This document shows, piece after piece, positions 6,038-15,105 of a stretch of DNA of 16,076 nucleotides. A program made the translations under genes and the position numbers. The notes under the pieces were generated by a model. That model saw nothing but the letters and a program-made list of their open reading frames with translations, ran no database searches and was not told the origin of the DNA. This DNA comes from JBOFZL01 sp051655155 (GTDB lineage Bacteria; Bacillota; Clostridia; Peptostreptococcales; Filifactoraceae): positions 1 to 16,076 of the forward strand of contig JBOFZL010000053.1 of NCBI GenBank assembly GCA_051655155.1. Direction: 5' to 3'. The first letter of the stretch is position 1, and each line of letters begins with the position of its first letter.

Positions 6038-7106
6038 AAAAAATAAAAAGAAAACTATATCAATATTTGTTCCTCATGTTGGGTGCCCAAATGACTGTGT
6101 ATTCTGTAATCAGAGAAGGATTACAGGATTTGATAATATTGTTGATGAAAATACGGTAAAATCAATAATTGAAGAACATTTAGTGACTATAAGTGCAGAT
6201 GTAGTAGAGTTAGCTTTTTTTGGTGGTAGTTTTACAGCTATAGAGCTTAAATTACAAAAAGAGCTTCTAGGGGCTGTTGAACCATATATAAAATCAGGTA
6301 AAATAAGTTATATTAGAGTATCCACGAGACCTGATGCTATAGATGAAGATAAGCTTAAGATGCTACAAAAATTTCATGTAAAAATTATAGAGCTAGGAGT
6401 ACAGTCCCTGGATGAACAGGTGTTATTTGCCAGTAATAGGGGGCATAACAGTAGTTGTGTCTTTGAAAGTAGTAAGTTGATTAAATCTTATGGATTTGAG
6501 TTAGGCTTGCAAATGATGGTGGGACTGCCAAAAGATGATAAGGAAAGTATAATTAAAACAGCCTTGGATTTTGTTAAAATAGAGCCTAAATATGTTAGGA
6601 TATATCCAGTGCTTGTAATAAGAGACACTCAGTTAGAAGAACAATTAAATAAAAATAGGTACACACCTATTGGAATAGAAAAAACTGTAGACATAGTAAG
6701 TAGTTTAATAGCCATTTTTGAACTTAATAATATTATAATTTTAAGAGTAGGATTACAAAATTCTGAGAGCATAAGTATGGAAAATTCAGTAGTTGCAGGG
6801 CCATTTCATCCTTCGTTAGGAGAACTTTGTTATAGTCGTCTATATAGAAAATTATTAGATATGGAATTTGAAAATTTAGGAATGAAAGGTACTATAGAGC
6901 TTAGAATATGGAAGAAAAATATATCAAAGGTTGTAGGAAATAATAAATCTAATATTAGATACTTTAATCAAAAGGGTATAGATATAAGACTGATAGCTAC
7001 AGAGGAAGATATATGGAAAATAAGTAATAAAATTAATGAAAAGCAACTTGTTTATAGGAAGATGCTTAAAGACTTATTAAAGGAGGAAGTGAAAGGTTGC
7101 TATTAA
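6030..7106 (+). CDS. Elp3-like radical SAM protein without GNAT domain
   Basis: The 358-residue protein binds a [4Fe-4S] cluster through C19, C23 and C26 (GCPNDCVFCNQ) and is predicted to use S-adenosylmethionine. FGGSFTAI is the GGE-like SAM-binding strand. The motifs IELGVQSLDEQVL, NRGH and LGLQMMVGLP place it in the Elp3-like (COG1243) group. Full Elp3 proteins modify wobble uridine in tRNA and carry a C-terminal acetyltransferase domain. This one ends about where that domain would begin. Related proteins sit between rnc and smc in other clostridia. The ATG overlaps the rnc stop by 8 bases and has only a weak ribosome binding site, suggesting coupling. The substrate is unknown. Confidence 0.85.
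   Translation: MDKKNKKKTISIFVPHVGCPNDCVFCNQRRITGFDNIVDENTVKSIIEEHLVTISADVVELAFFGGSFTAIELKLQKELLGAVEPYIKSGKISYIRVSTRPDAIDEDKLKMLQKFHVKIIELGVQSLDEQVLFASNRGHNSSCVFESSKLIKSYGFELGLQMMVGLPKDDKESIIKTALDFVKIEPKYVRIYPVLVIRDTQLEEQLNKNRYTPIGIEKTVDIVSSLIAIFELNNIIILRVGLQNSESISMENSVVAGPFHPSLGELCYSRLYRKLLDMEFENLGMKGTIELRIWKKNISKVVGNNKSNIRYFNQKGIDIRLIATEEDIWKISNKINEKQLVYRKMLKDLLKEEVKGCY
7081..7086 (+). promoter_or_regulatory. Ribosome binding site for the smc TTG start
   Basis: AGGAGG lies ten bases before TTG 7097, inside the end of the radical SAM gene. The TTG gives MLLKSIEMKGFKSF, which matches the normal SMC N-terminus, so site and protein agree on this start. Confidence 0.75.
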
Positions 7107-10100
7107 AATCAATAGAAATGAAGGGCTTTAAATCATTTCCTAATAAGACTAAACTTAACTTCCCTGATGGAATTGTAAGTATAATTGGCCCTAATGGAAG
7201 TGGGAAAAGTAATATTCTTGATGGAGTAAGGTGGGTATTAGGAGAAAAGTCAGCTAAAAATCTTCGTGGAGAAAAGATGGAGGACGTTATTTTTAGTGGA
7301 ACAAAGATTCTCAAGAGCATGAATTTTTGTGAGGTTGAAATTGTATTTGGAAATGAAGATAATTTTTTAAACATAGACTTTAGTGAGGTGGCTATAAAAC
7401 GTAAGGCATATAGAAATGGAGAAAGTAAGTTTTATATTAATGGAATAGTTTGTAGACAGAAGGATATAAAAGAGCTTCTTTTAGACTCAGGGATAGGAAA
7501 AGAGGGATATTCTATTATTAGTCAAGGGAAAATTGATGAAATCGTTAATTCTAGTCCTATTCAACGCAGAAGGATATTTGAAGAGGCTTGTAAAATTTCA
7601 AAAAATAGATATCAAAAAGAAGAAAGTGAGCGGAAGCTAGACACTGTAAGAGAAAATCTTGAGAGAATAAATGATATTTACTATGAGATTGAAAAACAAA
7701 TTAAGCCATTGAAAAACCAGAGTGATAATGCAAAAAAATATTTGGAACTTAAGACAGAATTGAAAAAATCAGATGTGAATAGAATTATTCTTGAACTCGA
7801 TGCTATCGATGATGAATATAAGAAATTAAAAAATGATCTATCAGAAAAAACTAAAGACATAGAAGAACTCGATGAAAGATTAAATTGTGAGTTAGCTAAG
7901 GAGCAACAGCTTAATAAAAAGGAAGAGCAATTGTATATAGACCTAGAAAAACTTAATGTGGAAAAAAATCAGCTTATAATTTCTAGAGGAAATATAGAAA
8001 ATCAGATAAGTTCGCATCAACTTTTTTTAGAGAGCAATGATAAACAATCTCGGAAAAATTTGGAACAGATTGATAAAACTAATGAAGGAATAAAAAATGC
8101 AGAAAATGAATATAATGAAAGAAGAAAAGAGATAGAAGTCTATAAATTTAGACTGGATGAACTGGATAGGGATAAGGAGCAGTTAGAAAGGGAAGAAGGT
8201 TTTTTAAAGTCAGATGTTGAAAATGCACTTGAAAAAGTGGAAGAGAATAAGGAATCACTTATTGATCTTATGAATAAGAAAAGTTTTATAACATCACAGA
8301 TTGATCAGTTTAAGATTCAAAAAGAAGATGAATCCAGAAAGATATCTGATTCAGAAGCTGCAAAATTGAATCAAAATCAAAAAATAGAAGAGTTAATAAA
8401 AGATTTAGAAATTAGTAAAATTTTTGAAAAAGAAGAAAAAGATAAACTTTCTATAGTTAATGAAAAACAACAAGAGGTCAATAAACGACTTGATCAGATA
8501 CAGGAAGAAACAAGTAAAAAGCTAGAAGATATTTCTAAGTCATTAATTGCAATAAAAGCTCTGGAGTCAAAAAAAATGGTATTTGATGATATGGAAGCTC
8601 ATTATGAAGGTTTATCCAACAGTGTAAAATCTGTTTTGGAAGCTAAGAATCTTAAAGGTATAATCGATGTGTTGGCGAACATAATTAAGGTTGATGAAGA
8701 TTATGAAAAAGCTATAGAATCAGCGCTTGGAGGTGCTATTCAAAATATAGTTACAGAAAGTAGTGAAGATGCGAAGACTGCTATTGAGTTTTTGAAGCAA
8801 AAGAAATCTGGCCGTGCCACATTTCTACCAATAGATTCAGTGAAAGGCAAGGAATTACAACTCAAAGATACAATCATTGCTTCGGATCTTGTTAAGACAG
8901 AAGATAGATATAAAGGTATAATAAAGCAGCTTTTAGGTAAAACAATAGTTGTAGACACGATGGATGAGGGAATTAAAATATCTAAAATTCATAATCATAA
9001 ATACAGAATAGTTACAAAACAAGGCGAAATTTTTAATGTAGGAGGAGCAATAACCGGTGGAGCCTACGTTAAATCAGGAAATATATTAAGCAGAAAAAGA
9101 GAGATTGAGGAATTAAAACTGGCAATAGAAATTGAGAATAAGAAAAAAAATGACCTAGAAAAGATACATCGAAAATCAATGGAATATACTGAAGCTTTAA
9201 AATTGGAAAAACAAAGTATTGAAACAGAAGCGGAAAACTTAAAAAAATCTTTGAGTAAGATTAAAGTTGATTTAATTGATAAGGAAAATAAACTTAGCTA
9301 TGAAGAGGAGAACTATAAAAATTTATTAAAAGAGGCTTATCAATTTAAAGGACTGCAAGAATTGAATAGTAAAAGGCTATGGAACCTTCAAGATCAAAGT
9401 CAGCAACTGGACACAGAGATTGAAATCTTAAAGCAGAGTCTTGAGTATGTAATAACCGATAGTGAAAAAAAGAAAGAATTGTTAAATGAAATATTGGGTA
9501 AAATTGCAAAATTAAGGGAGCGTAGTTATGAATATAAGGCACAGTTGAAGAGTAGAGAAATTCTTTTGGAACAAGCTAAAAGCATTTATAACGAAATTAA
9601 AAACAGACATGATGAACAAGTGGAGGAACATAAACAGATTTTGAAGTCTATAAGCAAAAGTAAGGAAGAATTATCTCAACTGAAAAAAAACTTAATTGAT
9701 GGAGAAAAGGTATGTATAGCATTAGATGAAAGTTTGGAAACTATAAGAAAAGAATATACAGAGGTCAAAGAAGATATAAATTCTCTTAAAGAACAAATAA
9801 AAACAATGGAACAAAGGAAATTTGTTATGGTTGAGGAAAGATATCGAATTGAGAATAAGGTGGATAGAATTGAAAGTGTTATTTCAAATAATTCAATAAG
9901 GCTGATAGAAGAGTATAATTTAACTTTAGATGAGGCACAGGAACTAAGAGATGAAAAAGCTAATACTTCTAAAAGTTATGTTGGTAAAATTAAATCAGCC
10001 ATTACTGCCTTGGGGAATATAAATCTAGATGCAATAGAAGAGTATGAGAAAATTAGTGAGAGATACCTGCTTTTTTTAGGACAAAAAACAGATTTGGAGT

Positions 10101-10627
10101 TATCTTTAGGAGAGCTGGAGAAGATAACTTCTAATATTGAAAAAACTATGAGAAAAGAGTTTAAAAAAGAATTTGTCAAAATTAACGAATTATTTAAGGA
10201 AACCTTTAAAGAACTTTTTGGTGGAGGCGAAGGTGAGTTAGTTTTATCAGATGAAGATGATATTCTTAACTGCGAAATTGAAATTCATGCACAGCCACCA
10301 GGGAAAAAGCTTAAGAATATAAGTGTTATGTCAGGGGGAGAGAGGGCTCTCACTGCTATTGCAATACTTTTTGCTATTCTTATGACAAGGCCAACACCAT
10401 TTTGTTTCTTGGATGAAATTGATGCTCCGCTTGATGATGTAAATATTTATAGGTATAATAAGTATATTCAGAGTCTAGCTAAAGAAACTCAATTTATAAC
10501 TATTACTCATAGAAGGGGTACTATGGAGGCTTCAGACTATATTTATGGAGTTACTATGGAAGATAAGGGAGTATCAAAAATTGTTAGCTTAAAGCTTGAA
10601 GAAGCAGAAAACTATATGGAAAACTAA
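7097..10627 (+). CDS. smc: Chromosome segregation ATPase SMC
   Basis: The 1176-residue protein is a full-length bacterial SMC, the ATPase arm of the ScpA/ScpB condensin that extrudes and organises chromosomal DNA. The N-terminal head has Walker A GPNGSGKS at about 31-38. Long coiled coils flank a hinge at about 505-655 (GLSNSVKSVLEAKN ... GGAITGGAYVKSGNIL). The C-terminal head has the ABC signature (SVMSGGERALTA, about 1076-1087) and Walker B (FCFLDEID, about 1102-1109), followed by THRRGTMEASD. Length and order are normal. Translation starts at TTG 7097 and overlaps the upstream gene by 10 bases. The scpA and scpB partners are not in the window. Confidence 0.97.
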   Translation: MLLKSIEMKGFKSFPNKTKLNFPDGIVSIIGPNGSGKSNILDGVRWVLGEKSAKNLRGEKMEDVIFSGTKILKSMNFCEVEIVFGNEDNFLNIDFSEVAIKRKAYRNGESKFYINGIVCRQKDIKELLLDSGIGKEGYSIISQGKIDEIVNSSPIQRRRIFEEACKISKNRYQKEESERKLDTVRENLERINDIYYEIEKQIKPLKNQSDNAKKYLELKTELKKSDVNRIILELDAIDDEYKKLKNDLSEKTKDIEELDERLNCELAKEQQLNKKEEQLYIDLEKLNVEKNQLIISRGNIENQISSHQLFLESNDKQSRKNLEQIDKTNEGIKNAENEYNERRKEIEVYKFRLDELDRDKEQLEREEGFLKSDVENALEKVEENKESLIDLMNKKSFITSQIDQFKIQKEDESRKISDSEAAKLNQNQKIEELIKDLEISKIFEKEEKDKLSIVNEKQQEVNKRLDQIQEETSKKLEDISKSLIAIKALESKKMVFDDMEAHYEGLSNSVKSVLEAKNLKGIIDVLANIIKVDEDYEKAIESALGGAIQNIVTESSEDAKTAIEFLKQKKSGRATFLPIDSVKGKELQLKDTIIASDLVKTEDRYKGIIKQLLGKTIVVDTMDEGIKISKIHNHKYRIVTKQGEIFNVGGAITGGAYVKSGNILSRKREIEELKLAIEIENKKKNDLEKIHRKSMEYTEALKLEKQSIETEAENLKKSLSKIKVDLIDKENKLSYEEENYKNLLKEAYQFKGLQELNSKRLWNLQDQSQQLDTEIEILKQSLEYVITDSEKKKELLNEILGKIAKLRERSYEYKAQLKSREILLEQAKSIYNEIKNRHDEQVEEHKQILKSISKSKEELSQLKKNLIDGEKVCIALDESLETIRKEYTEVKEDINSLKEQIKTMEQRKFVMVEERYRIENKVDRIESVISNNSIRLIEEYNLTLDEAQELRDEKANTSKSYVGKIKSAITALGNINLDAIEEYEKISERYLLFLGQKTDLELSLGELEKITSNIEKTMRKEFKKEFVKINELFKETFKELFGGGEGELVLSDEDDILNCEIEIHAQPPGKKLKNISVMSGGERALTAIAILFAILMTRPTPFCFLDEIDAPLDDVNIYRYNKYIQSLAKETQFITITHRRGTMEASDYIYGVTMEDKGVSKIVSLKLEEAENYMEN

Positions 10628-10637
10628 AGGAGAATAT

Positions 10638-12203
10638 ATGTTAAAAAAATTATTTGGATGGGGGAAAAAAGATAATAAAAATGTGACCCAATCAAAGGAA
10701 AATCAGGAAGAATTATTCGATAAACTTCAACGGCAAGAAGAAGCAAATATAGATAATAAAAGTGTGGAAGAGGGCTTTGCGGATAATGAAGTTATAAGTG
10801 AAGAAATTGAGTATGAGAGGAATATTAAAGAAAATATAATATATAATATATCAGGGACTGATGGAATAGAGACTGCTGTAGAAACCAATGATACAGTTTA
10901 TGAACTTAAGAATGATATTAAAGAAGCTTTTGAAGGAACTGATATTATAATGGAGCAACATAGTGATATTATAGGAAAACTAGATGAAGAAGATACACTA
11001 GCTAATGAATTTGAAACTAATATTATAGACTCTCAATACAAAATTGATGCTATAGCTAATGAGTATGATAAGTTATCTTCATTATCAGAAATAGAAAATG
11101 ATATTTTAGAGTCTATCAAGGATACTTCAGATGAAGAAAATCAAGAAATAGAGTATATTGAAGGTGTAGAACAAGATTTTCAGGAAATTGAAGTAGATCA
11201 GGAAGAGTATAATTTGACATCTAAAGTAGCTGACGAAATTGTCATAGTTGAGAATAAAGAGGAAGATAGTGCTGAAGCTGTTTCATCTTTAGGTTTTTTT
11301 ACAAGATTAAAAGCAGGTTTAAGTAAAACTACAAAGAATTTTACAGATAAATTAACGGAGCTATTTGAGTGTTATGAAGGTGTAAGTGAGCAGGTGTATG
11401 AGGATTTGGAAGAAATTCTTATAATGGCAGATGTAGGTTTTGAAACTACAAATTATATTGTAGACACTTTAAGAAAAAGGGTATTAGAAAAGACTATAAG
11501 TGATACAAGGCTAGTACAACTTGAGTTGCAAAGTATAATTGCTGAGATACTTTCAAAAGAAGGTTCAGAGATGAATATTAACAATGGTGCAAGCGTAATA
11601 ACTATTATTGGTGTTAATGGTGTTGGAAAAACAACAACTATAGGCAAGCTAGCAAATAAATATAAGAAGATTGGCAAAAAGGTCATTTTGGCAGCGGCAG
11701 ATACTTTTAGGGCAGCAGCAGCAGAACAGTTGGATATATGGGCAAAGAGAGCAGAAGTGGAAATAGTCAAGCATGGAGAAGGTGCAGATCCTTCAGCAGT
11801 TATTTTTGACGGAATAAAGGCAGCTAAAGCTAGAAATGCAGACATATTGATTTGTGACACTGCAGGAAGACTTCATAATAAAAAGAATTTGATGATGGAG
11901 CTTGAAAAAATATTTAGGATAATAGATAGGGAGTATCAGGAAGCTAATAAAGAAGTGCTTTTAGTAATTGATGCAACCACAGGGCAAAATGCGATTAGTC
12001 AAGCGAAATTATTTAAAGAAGTAGCGCCCTTAACAGGAATAATATTGACCAAGCTAGATGGCACTGCAAAGGGTGGAGTTGTTTTAGGGATAATTCAAGA
12101 ATTGGGATTGCCAGTTAAATATATTGGAGTGGGTGAGAAGTTGGATGATTTACAAGAATTTGACTCTCAGACTTTTGCGAAAGCTTTATTTGGAGAGAGG
12201 TAG
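10638..12203 (+). CDS. ftsY: Signal recognition particle receptor FtsY
   Basis: The 521-residue GTPase docks SRP-ribosome complexes at the membrane for co-translational insertion. The first residues, MLKKLFGWGKK, form a basic amphipathic membrane anchor. They are followed by about 200 strongly acidic, low-complexity residues (the A domain). The NG domain starts near 217 (LGFFTRLKAGLSKTTKNF). It contains the P-loop GVNGVGKTTT (about 325-334), DTFRAAAAEQL, DTAGR (about 406) and TKLDG (about 471). The ATG at 10638 is preferred over an in-frame TTG at 10596, which lies inside smc; AAAGGAG at 10626-10632 supports it. The acidic region is much longer than in Bacillus subtilis FtsY (about 330 residues in all). 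No ylxM or ffh follows. Confidence 0.96.
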   Translation: MLKKLFGWGKKDNKNVTQSKENQEELFDKLQRQEEANIDNKSVEEGFADNEVISEEIEYERNIKENIIYNISGTDGIETAVETNDTVYELKNDIKEAFEGTDIIMEQHSDIIGKLDEEDTLANEFETNIIDSQYKIDAIANEYDKLSSLSEIENDILESIKDTSDEENQEIEYIEGVEQDFQEIEVDQEEYNLTSKVADEIVIVENKEEDSAEAVSSLGFFTRLKAGLSKTTKNFTDKLTELFECYEGVSEQVYEDLEEILIMADVGFETTNYIVDTLRKRVLEKTISDTRLVQLELQSIIAEILSKEGSEMNINNGASVITIIGVNGVGKTTTIGKLANKYKKIGKKVILAAADTFRAAAAEQLDIWAKRAEVEIVKHGEGADPSAVIFDGIKAAKARNADILICDTAGRLHNKKNLMMELEKIFRIIDREYQEANKEVLLVIDATTGQNAISQAKLFKEVAPLTGIILTKLDGTAKGGVVLGIIQELGLPVKYIGVGEKLDDLQEFDSQTFAKALFGER

Positions 12204-12211
12204 GCATTAAG

Positions 12212-12382
12212 ATGTATAAACTTGCGCTTTGTGGGTATAGTGGAACCATGGGAAGATATATTATTTCAGAAACTGAGAGGTATGAAGATATATCAATAAG
12301 GGTGTACGCTGTAGGCACTTTGAATCTCGTACCTAAAATAATAGGTAAAAATCCAGGATTTTACGCAATAGAAGATTTATAA
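12212..12382 (+). pseudogene. Mini-dapB: in-frame internally deleted dihydrodipicolinate reductase remnant
   Basis: A 56-codon frame lies 8 bases after ftsY, with an AGG-rich stretch at 12198-12204 as ribosome binding site. Residues 1-29 (MYKLALCGYSGTMGRY onward) resemble the start of DapB: one strand, then the GxxGxMG nucleotide-binding loop and helix. Residues 30-56 (RVYAVGTLNLVPKI, then GKNPGFYAIEDL and stop) resemble the DapB C-terminus, usually SRxxFAxGAL ... KPGLYxMxDVL. About 190 residues between them, with the catalytic site and substrate pocket, are missing. It cannot act as the lysine-pathway reductase. Both ends remain in one frame with start and stop intact. It is either a recent in-frame deletion or a retained small protein. 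The match is by eye. Confidence 0.55.
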
Positions 12383-12385
12383 ATT

Positions 12386-12418
12386 AAATGGGCTGTCATA
12401 AATTGACAACCCATTTTT
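12386..12418. terminator. Probable bidirectional terminator between convergent genes
   Basis: AAATGGG (12386-12392) and TGTCA (12394-12398) pair with TGACA (12404-12408) and CCCATTT (12410-12416) around a five-base loop, with one C/A mismatch. Five T follow on the plus strand (12414-12418), and the mirrored A-rich side gives T-rich sequence on the minus strand. It lies between the end of the ftsY operon and the end of corA, so it can serve both. Confidence 0.8.
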
Positions 12419-13358
12419 AAAATAGTTTTTTCTTAAACATTATTAGTGCAGCTATACCAGCTAGGATGCCAGTACCAAGAATAGTATAGAAAAAGCCGAG
12501 AGGGTTATCAGCCCAAGGAACAGGTACATTCATTCCCATAAATCCTGAAGTTATAGTAGGTATAGCCATTACAATAGTTATGGAAGTTAATATTTTCATT
12601 ACAATGTTAAGATTATTGGAAATAATTGAACCGATAACATTCATAGTTCCGTTAAGTATACCACTGTAAATTCCAGCCATCTCTATCGCCTGTTTATTCT
12701 CTATGATTACATCGTCAAGTAGATCTCTATCTTCTTCATATTTTTTTACACTATCAAGACGAAGCATTTTTTCAAATACAATTTCATTAGCCTTAAGTGA
12801 GGTTGTAAAATAAACCAAGGACTTTTCAAGAGATAAAAGTTGTATTAATTCTTCGTTCTTCATAGCTTCACTTAAATCTCCACCTATTGTTTCTGATATT
12901 CTATCAATCTGCTTAAGGTAGAACAAGAAGTAGGTTGCAGATTTATACATTATTTGAAGAATCATTCGCGTTTTTTTACTTGAGTCAAACCCCTTTATTC
13001 TTATTTTTATAAAGTCGTTTAAAAGTTTTAAATCCATTGTGCAGACAGTTACAATCGCGTTATCGGCAACTATTATACCAAGAGGTATAGTTCCGTATGC
13101 TCTGCTACCTTTTTTTATGGTATCTTCAAAGGGGATAGGAATGTCTATTATAAAGAGTGTACTTTCATCTTCAACATCTATTCTTGGAGACTCTTCATCG
13201 TCCAGTGCAGCCTTTAAATGATCTTCATCAATATTATAATTCAGTCGAACCGTTGCTAACTCTTCTGGGGAGGGATTAATCATGTGAATCCATACTCCGT
13301 TGCTAAATTCATTGGTTTCGGTGGTTATGTTATTTTCAGTTTTAAATATTTTCAGCAT
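12417..13358 (-). CDS. corA: CorA-family magnesium/divalent cation transporter
   Basis: The 313-residue protein fits the CorA family. It has a large cytoplasmic N-terminal domain (about 1-245, ending in long charged helices) and two membrane helices (about 250-270 and 287-307). The GMN signature is at 275-277 (SGFMGMNVPVPW), and a basic tail KKK ends the protein in the cytoplasm. CorA pentamers let Mg2+, Co2+ or Ni2+ into the cell. The ATG at 13358 is chosen because CCTCCT at 13365-13370 is an ideal minus-strand ribosome binding site. An in-frame codon at 13418 would lie on top of the promoter. Its stop overlaps the terminator T-run. The cation cannot be fixed from sequence. Confidence 0.93.
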   Translation of the reverse strand: MLKIFKTENNITTETNEFSNGVWIHMINPSPEELATVRLNYNIDEDHLKAALDDEESPRIDVEDESTLFIIDIPIPFEDTIKKGSRAYGTIPLGIIVADNAIVTVCTMDLKLLNDFIKIRIKGFDSSKKTRMILQIMYKSATYFLFYLKQIDRISETIGGDLSEAMKNEELIQLLSLEKSLVYFTTSLKANEIVFEKMLRLDSVKKYEEDRDLLDDVIIENKQAIEMAGIYSGILNGTMNVIGSIISNNLNIVMKILTSITIVMAIPTITSGFMGMNVPVPWADNPLGFFYTILGTGILAGIAALIMFKKKLF

Positions 13359-13389
13359 AATAATCCTCCTTTCTTCTGTATGACACTTA

Positions 13390-13418
13390 ATTCTATCATA
13401 TATAGATATTTCTTTCAA
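13390..13418 (-). promoter_or_regulatory. Sigma-A-like promoter of corA
   Basis: Read on the minus strand, TTGAAA (13413-13418) and TAGAAT (13390-13395) are separated by 17 bases, with TG one base before the -10 box (extended -10). Transcription would start near 13383, about 25 bases before the corA ATG. This leader is too short for a magnesium riboswitch. Confidence 0.75.
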
Positions 13419-13463
13419 GTTTTTAGTTTCCTATTTTGCCAAGATGTACAAGGTGTTCAATAA

Positions 13464-15083
13464 TTAAATTTCATCCAAAGCTTTGATAAGCTGGGGTATG
13501 ATTTGTTTCTTACGAGATACTATGGAAAATGCAAAATTTCCATAGGTTTCTTCTTTTGTTTCTAAGATAGAATTTGCAATTTTTTCAAAGTTTTTAGTGC
13601 ATAAAATATATGAGCCCTCTAGGATAATATCAGTAATTGCAAGAAGTATAAAGTTAAAGTTTGAAGTGATTTTAATATTTTCCATAGTTTCTTCAAGATC
13701 AGTTTTAATTTTATTAATATGCTCAAGATCAGAGGTGAATATTTGTGATACCGCAAATCTTATGTTACCTGAATTAAACTCTTTATAATCAGAGTAAATT
13801 ATATCTTTTGCAGATAGGTGAGAAATTTGACTTGCAGACTTAAACATTGAAGCAAAGTATACTTCAATATCTAACTTTAATATTTGATTAAGCTGCTTTA
13901 CAGCATCAACGTCTCTTTCAGTACAAGTAGGAGACTTAAACATTAAAGTGTCTGATAAAATACCACTAATAAGTAAACCTCCTTGAATATAAGGAATATC
14001 TATCTTGTTCTTTATATATTCTTCGTATATTAGGGTGCAGGTAGAACCTACAGGTGAATTAATGAAGTTAATAGGGCTTATTGTATTAATTCCTCCAAGT
14101 TTATGATGATCTATTATTTCTAAAATTTCTGCTTCTTTTATTCCTTCAACACTCTGACTATATTCATTATGATCTAAAAGTATTACTCTTTTCTTTCTAG
14201 CTTCAAGAAGATGCTTTCTGTTAATAAATCCAAGATATTTCCCATCATTGTCAGTTACAGGATAATTTCTGTGGTTACTAGCAATCATGTCATCTAGAAT
14301 TTCATCAACCCTCTCATCTATATTAAAACTTATTATTCGATCCTTTTTCATTATTTTTTTGACTACATTACATTGCTGTATAAGTTTTGAAACATGGTAT
14401 GTTCCAAGTGGCGTTTGTATTATAGGAACTCTTTTATTTTTTGCAAGGCTAACTAGTCTTTCAGGAAAATGAGAATTGGAACATATTATTAGAAGTTTTA
14501 TTTCATTATTAATGAGCTCTTCATTTATAGAATCTATATCCCCTGATATTACAATATGATCTTTTTTATAAAGTTGTTTTATGTTTTTGTGATAATCTGT
14601 TGCGATAACAAGTGTTCCGCTGATATGAAAGTTTTCTTTTGGAGCAAATATAACAGTAGCTTCTAATTGATTTATGAGGTTTATAAAATAGGTGTCAAGA
14701 TCAAAAAAGTTTCCTGAGATTAATTCCATCGCGATGTCTTTTATTGTCAAGATCCCAGTTATATTATTATTAGCGTTTAAAACAGTTATAGTGTTGCTCT
14801 GATTTTTCTCCATAATTTTATAAGCGTATACATAGGAATTATTTTCATTTATTCCCTCACAATACTTGTAATTAAGATCTGATACTTGAGTGTATACATT
14901 TTCTAAAAATTCGGGAGGATCTTGATTAAAGTAGTCTAATACAAATCTAGTTTCAGGTTTTATAGGACCTAATGTACGTGGGCTACATTCAATCCCTAAT
15001 TCGTTTTTTAAATATGCGTATGCTAAAGTACTACAAATAGAATCAGTATCAGGGTTTTTATGTCCAAAAATTAAAATACTCAT
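13464..15083 (-). CDS. ppaC: CBS-domain manganese-dependent inorganic pyrophosphatase (family II)
   Basis: The 539-residue cytosolic enzyme hydrolyses pyrophosphate. The DHH domain is split: its first part has GHKNPDTDS (H8, D12, D14), and the second has LLDHNE and DHH at 325-327. Between them lies an insert of about 240 residues with a CBS motif (about 75-115), a DRTGG-type domain (about 140-245) and a second CBS motif (about 250-300). The C-terminal DHHA2 domain ends with SRKKQIIPQL, which binds substrate. This architecture is that of the Clostridium perfringens type, in which AMP/ADP inhibit and diadenosine polyphosphates activate. GGAGG precedes the ATG at 15083. No terminator was seen before corA, so some read-through into it is possible. 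Confidence 0.93.
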   Translation of the reverse strand: MSILIFGHKNPDTDSICSTLAYAYLKNELGIECSPRTLGPIKPETRFVLDYFNQDPPEFLENVYTQVSDLNYKYCEGINENNSYVYAYKIMEKNQSNTITVLNANNNITGILTIKDIAMELISGNFFDLDTYFINLINQLEATVIFAPKENFHISGTLVIATDYHKNIKQLYKKDHIVISGDIDSINEELINNEIKLLIICSNSHFPERLVSLAKNKRVPIIQTPLGTYHVSKLIQQCNVVKKIMKKDRIISFNIDERVDEILDDMIASNHRNYPVTDNDGKYLGFINRKHLLEARKKRVILLDHNEYSQSVEGIKEAEILEIIDHHKLGGINTISPINFINSPVGSTCTLIYEEYIKNKIDIPYIQGGLLISGILSDTLMFKSPTCTERDVDAVKQLNQILKLDIEVYFASMFKSASQISHLSAKDIIYSDYKEFNSGNIRFAVSQIFTSDLEHINKIKTDLEETMENIKITSNFNFILLAITDIILEGSYILCTKNFEKIANSILETKEETYGNFAFSIVSRKKQIIPQLIKALDEI

Positions 15084-15105
15084 AAAATACCTCCATTTCT
15101 AGTTC

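Noticed and set aside
11453..11860. A 135-codon minus-strand frame within ftsY
   Set aside because: It is antisense to the conserved GTPase domain of FtsY; the alanine- and serine-rich product only mirrors that coding sequence.
13359..13389. Magnesium riboswitch in the corA leader
   Set aside because: The predicted leader is only about 25 bases, too short for an M-box or other known magnesium riboswitch.
13359..13418. A 20-residue N-terminal extension of CorA starting at 13418
   Set aside because: The extension overlaps the corA -35 and -10 boxes and has no ribosome binding site; the ATG at 13358 has an ideal one.
13419..13463. A terminator for ppaC before corA
   Set aside because: A TGTACA palindrome is present, but no stable GC-rich stem followed by T on the minus strand was found.
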